From assembly GCA_029783825.1 (NCBI GenBank), contig JAREIK010002463.1, positions 281,501 through 345,500 of the forward strand: a DNA stretch of 64,000 nucleotides, given 5' to 3'. This document shows, piece by piece, positions 47,382-60,450 of the stretch (positions within the stretch are counted from its first letter, which is position 1; each line of letters opens with the position of its first letter). The notes under the pieces are model-generated. The model ran no database searches, was not told the DNA's origin, and saw nothing but the letters and a program-made list of their open reading frames with translations. The position numbers were made by a program, and so were the translations under genes. The stretch is from Sapria himalayana (lineage: Eukaryota > Streptophyta > Magnoliopsida > Malpighiales > Rafflesiaceae).

Positions 47382-50051
47382 TATATACATATAGATAGAT
47401 AGAAAGATAGGAAAATATATATAACTATATATAGATAAATAGATAGTCAAATAGATAGATAGAAAGTTAGACAAATAGATAGATAGACACTTGGATAGAT
47501 AGACATATAGATAGATAAACAAAGAAATAGATAAATAGGTAGACAAATAGACAAATTCATTTAAAAAATAGACAAATAGATATAGATAGATAGACATATA
47601 GATAAATAGAAAAATAGATAGATAGATATGGACATACTTATAGATAGACAAATAGGCAAATCGACACATAGATAGATATATACAAAGATACATAGATACA
47701 TAGATGGATACATAGATTAGTAGATAGATAGATACATATATAGAAAGAGAGATAGATAGGATGACAGATAGAGAGATAGATAGAATGAGAGATAGATAGA
47801 ATGACAGATAGAAAGATAGATAGATTAATAAATAGATAGATTGATAAATAAATAGATAGATAGACATATAGATAGATAGACATATAGATAGGTAGACTTA
47901 TAGATAGATAGATAGATAGACATGTAGATATATAAATAGATAGCTAGATATATAGATATATAGATAAGTAGATAGACAAAAAGACATAAAGACAAATAGA
48001 CATATAGATATTCTAATAATGTATAGACAATTAGATATATAGACAGACAGATAGACATACAGATATATATATATATATATATTGTTTGATTGATAAAAAG
48101 ATAGACAAACAAACAAACAAAGAGATAAATAGATACATAGATACATAGATGATAGATTGATAGATTGATAGATAGATAGAAAGATATATATAGTGAGAGA
48201 TAGATAGATAATTAGATAGTTAAATAGATATAAATATAGATAGACCAGTAAATAAATAGATAGATAGATTCTCATATATACAGATAGATAGATAGATAGA
48301 TAAACAATTAAACAAATAGACAAATAGATAGATAAATTGATATAAAGTTAGATAGATAGATAGATAGATAGATAAACATATAGACAAATAGATAGATTAT
48401 TAGATCAATAAATAAACATATAGATAAATATATAGCTAGATAGATAGAAAGATTAACAAATAGATAGATAAAAATATAGACATATAGATAGATAGAAAGA
48501 CAGATTAATAGATAGAAAAATAGAAATATACACAAATATATAGATAGATAGATAGTTTGACACATTAAAAGATTGACAGATAGACAGATATACATATAGA
48601 ATGATAGACATATGGGAAAATTAAATAAATAAAAAAATAGATAGATAGACAAATAGACATATAGATAGATAGTTATTAGATAGTTAGATAGATAGATAAA
48701 TATATAAATAGATAGATATATAGATAGTTTGTTAGATAGATTGATAGACAAATGGAAATATAAAAAAATAAAAAGATAGATAGATCGATAAACTAATATG
48801 TAGATATACAAATAGATAGAAGAATAGAAAGGTAGATAGCAAAATAGATATATATATAAATAGATCAAAAAATGGATCAATAGAAAAATAGATAGATAAT
48901 AGATAAAAAGATAGATATATAGATAGATAAATAGATAGGCAGATTGACAAATAAACAGATGGATAGATAGATAAATAGTTAGATATCATCAGATAAACAA
49001 ATAAACAAATTTACAAATAGAAAAATATATAAATAGATAGATATTTTAAAATAGATAGATAGGTAGATATTGAAATAGACAAATAGACAAGTTGAAAAAT
49101 AGAGAGATATAAAAGCAAGCAAAAATATAGATAGATAGATTGATAAATATATAGATAGATATTTAAATAGATATAAAGATAGATAGATAGATTGCTAGAT
49201 AAATAAATTACTACATATATTAATATATAGATAGATTCATAAATAGGTAGATTCATTAATATATAGATAGATTCATAATTATATTTATTGATAGATAGAT
49301 AGATATAAAAATAGATTGATAGTTAGATACATAAATAGGTCGGCAAATAGTTATATAGATAGACAAATAGAAAGATTATATAAAGACATATAGATAGATA
49401 AATAGATAAATAGTTAGATAGATTGATTGATAAAGATATAGACAGATACATAATAAGATAGGTAGATATAGCCAGATAGATATATTAACAGATAGATACA
49501 CAAACTAGTAGACAGATAGTCTCATAGATAGATATACAATTAAATAGATATATAGATAGATGGATATATAGATTGATTGATGGATATTTAGATATATCTA
49601 TAGATAATTACATAAATAGATATATAGATATATTAATTGATTATTAGTTAGATAGATAATTAGATAGGTAGGTAGGTCGTTAGGTAGGAAGTTAAGTTTA
49701 AATAAAGATAGATATATATATAGAAAAAAAGATAGATAGAAAGATAGACAGATAGATAAATAGAAAGATAGAAATATTGGTAGAGATAAATATACATAGT
49801 TAGACAGATAGACAAATAGATAGATAGATAGATTAACAGATATACAAATAGAAATATAGACATATAGACATTTAGAAAGAAAGAAAGATAGACATATAGA
49901 AAGATAGACAAATAGATTGATATACACATTGACATATAGATATATAGACACATAGATAGATAGACAGGTTGATATATAGATAGATTAATAGATAGAAAAA
50001 AAGATAAATAGATATATTGACAAATAGACATATAAATAAATAAATAGATTT

Positions 50052-50084
<33 letters not shown>

Positions 50085-53000
50085 CAAAAGACTAAGAGAC
50101 TAATAAATAAATTGATAGATTAATAGATGGATGGATAGATAGATAGATATATAGATAAATATATAGATAGATATATAGATAAATATATAGATTGATATAT
50201 AGATAAATATATAGATAGATATATAGATAGAAAGATAGATACTTAGATAGAATGAAAGATAGGTAGGTAGGAAGGTTGGTAAGTACATATGTAGGTTGTA
50301 TATATATAGATAGTGATAGATAGACAGATTGATTAATAGATAGAAAGATAGATAAATACAAAGATATGTAAATATATTGGTACATAAATTTACATATAGA
50401 CAAATAAATTGATAGACATAAAAACATATAGATAGATAGGTAAACATATATTTAGATAGATAAATAGATAGATAGACAAACAAATTGATAGATAGATAGA
50501 TAGACAGATTGATAAATAGATAGATAGGCAGATATAAAAAAAATTAGATAGATAGATAGATACTTAGATACACATATAGATATATATACACATATATAGA
50601 TAAATAGATATAAAAAAAAGATAGATAAATAGATAGACATTTAGAAAAATAGATACATAGATAGGTAGACAAATAGATAGATAGCTAGGTAGATAGATTT
50701 AAAGATTAGATAGATAGATTGAAAGATAGGTAGATAGACAAAAATACAAATAAACAGACAACAAATAGAAAATAGACATATTGATAGATAGATAGTTAGA
50801 CATATTTACAGAAAGATTGATTAACATATAGACATATAGACAAATAAATAGATATATAGATAGATAAATAAATATAAACAAAGTTTAGATAGATTGATTG
50901 AAAAATAGAAAAATAGATATATAGATAGCTAGATAGATACACAGATTGTCATATTGAAAAATAAAAAGATACACAAATACATAGATAGATAGATAGATAG
51001 ATAGATAAACAGTTAGATAGATATACATATAGAATTATATAGACATAGACATATTAATATATAGATTGATACAAAAATAGATAGATAGACCAAAAGACAA
51101 ATAGATAGATATTTAGATAGATAATTTAATAGATAGATAGATATATAGATAGATATACAGATAGATAGATAGAAAGATAAACAAATAGATAGATAGATTG
51201 ATTGGTTGATAGATTAACAAATAGATAGTTAGATAAACATATAAATAGATAGATATATAGATAGATTGACATATAGATAGGTAGCAAGATGAATAAAGAC
51301 ACAAAGATGCTAATGTTAGATAGACATATCGATAAATGGATAGATAGATAGATAGTTTTATATATATAGATAAATTGATAGACATATGGATAGATATAAA
51401 ACTAATATGATAGATAGATAGATAAATAAATATATAGGTAGATAGACCAATTGATAGTTGGGTAGAAAGATAGATAGACAAAAAGATACACAAACAAATA
51501 AATATATTGACAAATGGATTTATAAAAAAATAGATAGATAATAGATTGATACAAAGATACACATATAGGCATATATACAAATAAATAGGTGGATAGAAAG
51601 ATAAAAAGATAGATATAGATAGATAGACAAATAGACAAATAGACAAATAGAAAAATAGAAAATTAGATAGATAGACAAATCGATAGAGAGATAGATATAA
51701 AGATAGAAAAATATATAGGTTGACAAATTGAGAGATAAAAAAACAAGCAAAAAGATAGATATATAAATAGATAAATAGACATATAGAGATAGATAGATAG
51801 ATATATAGATAGATTACTAGATATATAGATTCATAGATATATTTATTAATAGATAAATAAATAGTTAAATACGTAGATAGTTAAATACATAAATATGTAG
51901 ATAGAGAGATATATAGAATGACAAATAGAAAGATAGATATATTGACATATAGATAAATAAATAGATAAATAGATTGATAGAAAGATTAATATATATATAT
52001 ATTTATATATACATATATACAGATAGAGAAGTAGATAGATATACAAATAGATATATAGACAAATAGATAGACAAACTAGTAGATAGATAGACTCATAGAT
52101 AAATATACAAATAAATAGATATATAAATAGATACATAGATAGACAGATTGATTGATAAATAAATAGAGATATAACATATAGATAGATGCTTAGATAGATA
52201 GACAGACCGATAGAGTGATAAATTTGATAGATTGATAGATAGATACATATATAAATAGATAAATAAATAAATAAATAGGAAAATAGATAGATAGATAGAT
52301 TGATTTATTTATTTATAGAAAGTTAGATAGATTCTTAGACAGATAGATTAATAGATATATAGATAAATAGATAGATAGACAAACATATAGATAGATAGAT
52401 AGATAGGTAAGTAGATAGACAAATATATAAAAATATAGACAAAGATACATATAGATTGATAGATAGATCGATTAATAAATAGATTGACTGATGGATAGAT
52501 AGTTAGATTGATAGATAGAAAGATAGATAGATAGATAGTATCTTAGAAAGATAGATAGATAGATTGATTGATTGATAGATAGTTAGATATATAATTAAAT
52601 AGGTGAGTAGGTCAGTTGGTAGGAGGGTAGTTTGAATGTTAGATAGATAAATATATAGAAAGAATGATTGATTGATTAATTGAGAGGGAGTAAATTGACA
52701 GAGATAGATAGGTAGAGATATAGATACATAGATAGATAGATAAAAAAATATAGATAGACAAATTAACATATAGACAAATTGTCATATAGACATATAGACA
52801 TATAGAGAGATAAATATATTGATAGATATAGAGATAGACTAATAGATAGATATCACATAGATAGATTGACATATAGATATATAGACACATAAATAGATAG
52901 AAAGGTATATAGATACATAGATTGATAGATAGACAAAAAGATAGATATATTGTTAGATATACAATAGATAGATAAAAAGATATGTAGATAGACAAATAGA

Positions 53001-53998
53001 TAGATAGAAAGATAAAAAATAGATAATGAGACTAATATACAGATAGATAGAATGATAGTTGGATAGATAGATAGATATATAGATAAATAGATAGTTAATT
53101 AAATAGATAAAAAAATAGATAGGTAGGTAGGAAGGTTGGTAGGTACATATGTATGGTGGTATATATATAGATAGATAGAAAGATCAATAGATAAAAAGAA
53201 TGATAAATACATAGATATGTAGATACATTGATACATAAATAAAAAAAGAGATAAGTAGATTGACAGATTAAAAGATAGATAGATAGATATATATATATAT
53301 ATATATATATATTTTGATATAAAAAATAAATAGACATAAACACAGATAGATATATAGATAGATAGATAGATAAAAAATTGATAGAACACATATAGACACA
53401 TAGACAAAATGTAAGATAGATCGATATAAAGATAGTTAGATACTCAGATTCATTGATAGATAGATAGATAGACGGATAGATAGACGGATAGATAGATAGA
53501 TAGATAGATACATATATAGGTAAATAGATAGTGATATAGTTAGATAGATAGATATATTGAAAGATAGATAGAAAGATAGATTGATAGATAGACACAAAGA
53601 TAGATAAATTGATAGAAATAAAGATAGATAAATAGATAGAAATTTATAAAGAGAGATACATAGATAGATATATAATCATATAGATAGAAAGATAGATAGA
53701 TTTATTGACAGATAGATAGATTGACAGATATACAATTTGACAAATTGATAGACCAAAAATAGAAAATAAACAAATTGATAGACAGATAAATAGATGTATA
53801 TATATATATATTGAAATATTAATGATAGATAGACATATAGACAAATAAATAGATAGATAGATAAGCATATACAGAGATAGATAGATAGATAGATATATAG
53901 ACTGGTAGATAGATGGACATATAGATAGATTGACATATAGACTTATAGACACATACAAATATATAGATAGACTAATAGGCTAATAGACTAATAGATAG

Positions 53999-54032
<34 letters not shown>

Positions 54033-54843
54033 ATTCACTAATAGATAAATAGATAGATAGATAGATAAATAGAGAGACAAAAAGATATACATATAGATAG
54101 ACAGACAGATAGATAGATAGACATATAGATAGGTAGAAAGATAGGTAGACAGATAGTAAAATAGACAAATAGATAGATAAATAGATAGACATATAGAGAT
54201 AAAGATAAATAGATATATATATATATATATATATATATAGATAGACTAATAAACAGACAGATAGAAAGAAAGATAGATATATATAGATAGACAAATGGTG
54301 ACATAAATAGATAGACAAATAGACATATAGATAGATAGATGGATAAATTTACACTTATATAGATATACATATAAATAGATAGTTTGATAGATAGATAGAT
54401 AATTACAAAGATTGATATTTTAGTTAGATAGATAGATCGATACACTAATAAGCAGATAGATAGAAACATAAATTTATAGATTCATAAATAGATAGATAGA
54501 CTGATAGATAGATAGATAGATAGATAAACACATAGATAGATAGACACATAGATAGATAGACACATAGAAAGATAAAAAAATGGGTAGATAGAGAGGCATA
54601 TACATATATAGATAGATAAAATGAAGAAAAACAAATAGACAAAAAGGTATATGAACAAATAGACATATGAATAGATAGATAGATATAAAGACTAATAGAA
54701 AGATAAATAGGTAGATATACAGATATACATATAAATAGATATATAGATAGACTAATATATAGACAAATAAAATGATATGTAGATATATAGATAGATATAT
54801 AGAGAGATAGACAAAGAGACAAAGAGACTGAGATAAGAAAGAT

Positions 54844-54896
<53 letters not shown>

Positions 54897-55187
54897 GATA
54901 AGTAGGTAGGTAGATAAATTGATAGATACATAAATAGATATATATATATACAAAGATAGATAAATAGATAAATAGTTGATAGATTGATAGACATATAGAT
55001 AGATAGACAGATAATCTGATAGATAGATAGAGAGAGTGATAAATATATAGATATACACATAAATCAATTATTAGATAGATTAATAGATAGATAAATAGAT
55101 AAATAGATAAATAGAGAGATACACAAAGAGACAAAGAAACTGATAAAAGTTAGAATGATAGAGAGATGGAGAGATAGAAAGATTGAT

Positions 55188-55247
<60 letters not shown>

Positions 55248-55681
55248 CTAGATAGTTAGATTGGTAGGTAGGTAGGTATGTAGGTAGATAGATTGATAGA
55301 AACATAAATAGATAGATAGATATAAAGATAGATAAATAGATAAATAGAAAGATAATTAGATAGATAGATAGACAGACTGATAGATAGATATATAGATAAA
55401 CAAATAGGCAGATATATAGATGGATATACAAAAAAATAGACAAATAGCCAAATAAATAAATAGATAGATAGATAGATAAATAGAAAATAGACATATCAAT
55501 AGATTTTCTGATAGACAAATAAATAGTAAATAGAATGATATATAGATAGATAGATAGAAAACTACATAGATAGACATATAGAAAGATAAACACATGGACA
55601 GATAGAAACATAGACATATCGATGACTAATAGACATATATACATATAGAAAGATATATTTAAATATTGATAGATAGATAGA
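41401..55681. repeat. Degenerate (GATA)n megasatellite, 14.3 kb
   Basis: GATA is the main word, with many GACA, AATA, TATA and GAAA variants and embedded pure (TA) runs (for example 43,004-43,041, 47,325-47,377, 54,848-54,892 and 55,192-55,245) and a (GT) run at 46,531-46,550. Recurring modules contain AGGTAGGTAGG plus TTGGTA (41,445, 43,995, 49,672, 50,260, 53,117 and 55,260). Chance ORFs of up to 364 codons lie on the minus strand only, all of YLSI-type tetrapeptide repeats, and are not genes. Confidence 0.98.
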
Positions 55682-57030
55682 TGCTACAAGAGATAATAAA
55701 TTCGAAATAGAATTTAGAAATACCAAATTCCTTTTCTAAAATTAGGAATGGTATTGAAATAGATGAGAAATGGAAAAGAAAAATCAAGAATAAATTAGAA
55801 ACAAAAAAAAATTTCTTTGCTAATTAGTGATGGATTTTTCTTAGTTTTTAAAATCCATCACTAATTTAAACACAAAGGGGGATGTGGATACACTTGTGTG
55901 GTATTTAGTGATAAATACTTATGTATTAATGTATTATTAGAAATTCAATGCAAATCAATTTCTATATTTAGCGATGGAAATTATTTCAATCACTAAATGA
56001 GAAACATCTTTATCTGTCACTATTTCTTTAAAAAAAATTTTACATTTTTTTCTCATACTTGGATATGTTAAATTTTTATGTCGCCTAATTGTGGTGTGAA
56101 CTTTTTGTGTATTTTGTTATTGACTTATATTTATGATCAATATAGTTAATTTATATTTTTTTTCTGATTAAGATTACATGAAATTTTATAATTTTTTTAA
56201 AATAATAACTGATACTAATAGCATAATCTTAATAATAAATAATTTATAATTATTATAAAAAATCATAAAAGTTATTCGTAATTATAATAATAATTATAAA
56301 AAATTAAATGGGTATCAATTGAAAGCGTGAAATGTAATGAAGAATTGTAAAGCTAAAAATTATTATTTGCTCATTTAAAAATTCATATAGTTCTTGATCT
56401 ACATTTCACTAAAGGTGCAATATTACAACTTATGTCTTTTGATAAATTTCTAAGTTATTGAAACAACATGCCTTTTCTCATTTTAATTCTAAATCATCTA
56501 ATAATAATTTTACTACAACTTATTTGTTAGATTTATTTAATGTCTTAAAAATGTTACATCTTTTTTGCAAATAAATCTTTATCTATATTATTATAATTTA
56601 AAAATGTTTATGTTATATGTTATAGAAATGGAATATGACCTAATCTTTAATGGATGAATGTTAGACTAAAAGATATTTTTGACTAATAAGTTTGTAGAGG
56701 GGATTGAAAAGTTTATTTGCTTTTTTTGAAAAATAGCCTGAATTTTTGGATGAAACAAAAATAAATACTTATGTAATGTTCATAAATATCAAAATCAAAG
56801 TTTCTAAGATATGAAAACAATGCAATATCATCTTGCATTAAATATATTTGTTAGAGACTATTATATTTTGTATGAACTTAAAGAAATTTATTTTTCCACA
56901 AATAACTTAACATTATTTAGATAGAAATGTTGATTCAAATTTTGTAATGCTTGTTGCTAATCCTAATGATGCATGTGATGTAATTTTGAACAATGTCATT
57001 GGTCTTTTATTAAATATAGATGTCCATAAC
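55682..57030 (+). mobile_element. CACTA element 5' end and subterminal region
   Basis: It starts directly at the end of the GATA array with TGCTACAAGAGATAA, similar to the CACTACAAGAAA terminus of CACTA elements. Subterminal words AGTGATGGATTTT, TTAGCGATGGAAATT and their complements follow, as is usual for this superfamily. No gene is seen up to the transposase relic. Confidence 0.6.
55822..55866. repeat. Perfect 17-bp subterminal hairpin of the CACTA relic
   Basis: AATTAGTGATGGATTTT, an 11-nt loop, and AAAATCCATCACTAATT. Confidence 0.95.
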
Positions 57031-60000
57031 GATATCCCAATATCATCACAAGACAAATTTATGAAATGTCGAAGGCTTTAGAAGAAGAGTTTTGGCTAGG
57101 TAATTCATATGGACATTTAAAGTTATCTGTGGCGGTTAGACTCATGAATTTAAAGGCAAAACATAATTTTTCAGAAAGTTATAATGATGAAATATACCAA
57201 TTGTTATCTAAATTGTTACTAAAGGATAACATCATGATAGATAATTTTTATTGCACAAAGAAGTTAATGTAAGATTTGGGTATACTACTGAAAAATATAT
57301 ATTATTGTATTAATGGCTACATGATATATTGGGGCATATACAGTGAAGCAATTGCATTTGATTTTTATAACTATCCTCGGTACAAAAGAGATGCAGCATG
57401 TAAAATGAAGAAAATAAATATTTCTCACAAGAATATGTATTATTTTAGATTGACTCCTTGTTTGCAAATATTATTTGTATCTGAAGCCACTACTAATGAT
57501 ATGAGTTGCTAGAAAGAGCATATTATTGAAGATGGTATAATGCAGCAATTCTCAAATTATCTTTCTTGGAAATATTTGATGATTTTCATCCATCTTTTGT
57601 AGATGAAAGTTTAAATATTAGATTAGAGTTGTACATAGATGGATTTTAGCCATTTGGACAAACAAGGCAACAATACTCTTCATTGCTTGATATTATTACG
57701 CCTTATAATTTATCACCATGTATGTGTATGAAAGATGAGTACATGTTTATGTGTGTTATTATGTCTGGACAAAGAAATCCAAAAGATAAATTAGATATTT
57801 TATTGGAGCCCCTTGTTTCATGGAGGGCTTAGATGCATATTATATGAACAAATGAGGAAAGACTTATTATTTTGATAACCACCATAAATTCATACATGTG
57901 GAACATCCTTTTCGAATGAATATTGATGCATTTAGGAAAAGCAATAATGTCATTAAAAGTGTACCACCTTTGATTATATATTAGAAGTAATTGAAAGATA
58001 TGAGTTCAAATATTATGGTTGTTGATGCAGATTGCTGTAATGTGTAAATTTCTAAGAATTACCACTTTGTTCGGAAGAAAAAAAATATCTTCTGACATTT
58101 GCCTTATTATAAAAGCAATCTTTTTAGATACAACTTAGTTATGATACACATCGAGAAGAACTTTTTAGATAAAATTTTTAATACTAGAATGAATGTAGAA
58201 AGAAAACAATGATAATACCAAATCAAGATAGGATTTGAAAGAGTTATATTTATGTCTAGAGTTACACAGGGACAAATAAGCAAATAAATTCTCTAAGGAT
58301 AGTTATAGTCTTGAAAAGGATGCAAAGGAAACTTTGTGCAAATGGTTAATTGAGCTTAGGTTCCCTGATAAATATGCATCTAACATGGGAAGATATATTG
58401 ATATGAAGAAGGATAAGTTATTAGGGATGAAAATTCATGACTGTTATATGTTCATGTAAAGGTTAATACCCATAACATTTAATGAATTACATCCACAAAC
58501 TTTTTGAGAAGCACTGACTGAAAATAAAGATTTTTTTTAAATCTCACTTATAATGTCATAAGAAAGAAAGAAATGGAGCAATTACAAAATGACATCCCCA
58601 TTGTTTTATATAGACTTTAGCATATTTTTCCTCCTAGCTTCTTCAACTCAACGGAACATCTCCCAGTCCGCTTGCCTTATGAATCCCTGATAGTAAGCCA
58701 TATGTAATACATGCAGATGTATCCATCTGTGAGGTTATATATTTTTAATTTGTTAATCTAAAAATTTTAATGTATCCAATAAATATTTTTTTCTAATTTA
58801 TATCAATTTTAGATATCTTAGAAAATTAAAAAATAAAGTTTGAAATAAAGCCAAAGTTGATGTATCAATATGCAATTCCTACTTGGTTGAAGAGGCTTCG
58901 GTATTTTTGTGTGCACTACTTTCAGCCAAAATTGTATCATCAACGAAATAAATTAACACCAAATAATGTATATGGCATGGGGGGTGGATTATAATAAAAT
59001 GAGATGTTTTCTATTATTATACATGTAGGTCGATCATATGGTAGAGAAAAATCAAAATATTTTTTGGATGACTTAGAGTATCATGTTGTGCACACATACA
59101 TTTTGTTGAGTTGCTAAAAAATTATACCTTATACTGAGTAAAATTTATAAAAATTTCATATTCTCATTTATTTATCATTGTATGCGTTATAATATTTTAA
59201 TATTTCAAAATACCTTCAATGTTTTTGTAAGAATTAATGATAAGAATTAAGGCAAAGTGAACCTTATATTGATGATGCTAACAATTGATGCAAATCTTGA
59301 AAAGGATTTCATGAATTGGTTTAAGAAACTTTTCAGTATATAACTTATCATTTTTGGTTCTAAACATTTATGTGCAACATTATATATGTATGAATTTTTT
59401 TTATCATTTTGTAAGTATAAAAACTTCATCAAATATTTGTAATAGACAAATAAAGGTTCTTGTAAAGGGAACATTAGGAAGTTTATAGATGTATCCCATA
59501 CATCATGTAAATGGATACTAATTTCACACTTTGAAATATGGTTCAAATAGAGCTGTAATGAATAATAGACAATTGAGTTTCATGGTAGACTAATTGAAAT
59601 TCTACATGTAGAGTATTCTCTTTTAGCAATTAAAAAAACAATTTTGTTTAAATATGAATGGTTTAATCCTATTCCAAATATTGATACTAGAATTCATCAT
59701 CATTTTAACCTTCTTGAAATTCACCATAAAAAATATTATCATAAGTATAAGTCATTTATTCTTGTGATAAAGCTGAACAATTATGTTACACTATTTATCC
59801 AACCATTAGAAGATATCCATGTCGCTGGTGGGAAATATTTAAAATAAAACCTAGATCAACTATTGAAGTTGTTGAAAAAAATATTATTATCACTTTATCG
59901 TGTGTATTAGCATTTCAAAAGAATAATATGGAACTTTATTTAATTGTTCATAGGGTAGATAATGTGCTTTAAATATTACATGGTGAATGTTGAAATTATT

Positions 60001-60105
60001 TGGACATTGATGATGACCATGTGGAAAAAGATAATGAGGAGGAATTAATTACAGAATCAGATAATAATGAATATGTAGATAGAGATGGATTTGTTAGAAA
60101 TTTCT
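57031..60105 (+). pseudogene. CACTA (En/Spm) TNP2-type transposase relic
   Basis: The pieces are in family order, with stops and frameshifts between. 57,120-57,270 has LSVAVRLMNLKAKHNFSESY and NFYCTKKLM. 57,410-57,510 has NMYYFRLTPCLQILF. 57,640-57,830 has PFGQTRQQYSS, ITPYNLSPCMCMKDEYMF and GQRNPKDKLDILLEPL. 57,900-57,960 has HPFRMNIDAFRK. 58,135-58,195 has MIHIEKNFLDKIFNTRMNV. 58,580-58,690 has NDIPIVLYRL, IFPPSFFNSTEHLPVRLPYE. 59,500 has VNGYxFHTLKYGSNRAVMNN. 59,644-59,800 has FKYEWFNPIPNIDTRIHHHF. The intact family counterparts are PFGQ, NPKDKID, DVMHIEKNV, FPPxFFDSMEHLPIHLPYE and KCDWFDP. An acidic tail ends near 60,105. Transposase of this type binds the subterminal repeats and cuts at the CACTA termini; this copy cannot. 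Confidence 0.9.
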
Positions 60106-60450
60106 GATGTTGACAAGAAATTCATTGACTTCCTTGTTATTTTGTAATTCTAATTATGTACTCATTATAATGTGGATGTTAAATTAAAATATTTTAATTG
60201 TTTTTTATTAATTTTACTGTCTTTTTTATTGTGTTTTGTTATTATGAAATTTTCAAAACATGTTTTTATTGCCTCTGTATATTTTTATATTTATGCAACT
60301 TGATTTAGGTTTCAGGGCTAATCATTCAAGTTTTCGAAGATCTCAACATGTGATGAGGGCAAGAAGAAGTCAACTAATAGTTTGTGGAGCAAAAAATTTA
60401 CATGTATTCAGTAACGACAATACTACAAATGACTCTCTACAAGGAGGGAT
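60106..60450. other. Gene-free stretch after the CACTA transposase
   Basis: AT-rich to 60,305, then a frame with RANHSSFRRSQHVMRARRS (60,311-60,463) that I do not recognise. I found no convincing 3' CACTA terminus. Confidence 0.4.

Noticed and set aside
46773..47867. 364-codon open frame on the minus strand
   Set aside because: It is the YLSI-type reading of the GATA array with no other sequence content.
40237..55681. CRISPR-like array (regular short repeats)
   Set aside because: There are no unique spacers between constant repeats; it is a drifting tetranucleotide in eukaryotic DNA.
57285..57467. Minus-strand frame at 57,285-57,467
   Set aside because: It is the shadow of the TNP2 pseudogene on the plus strand.
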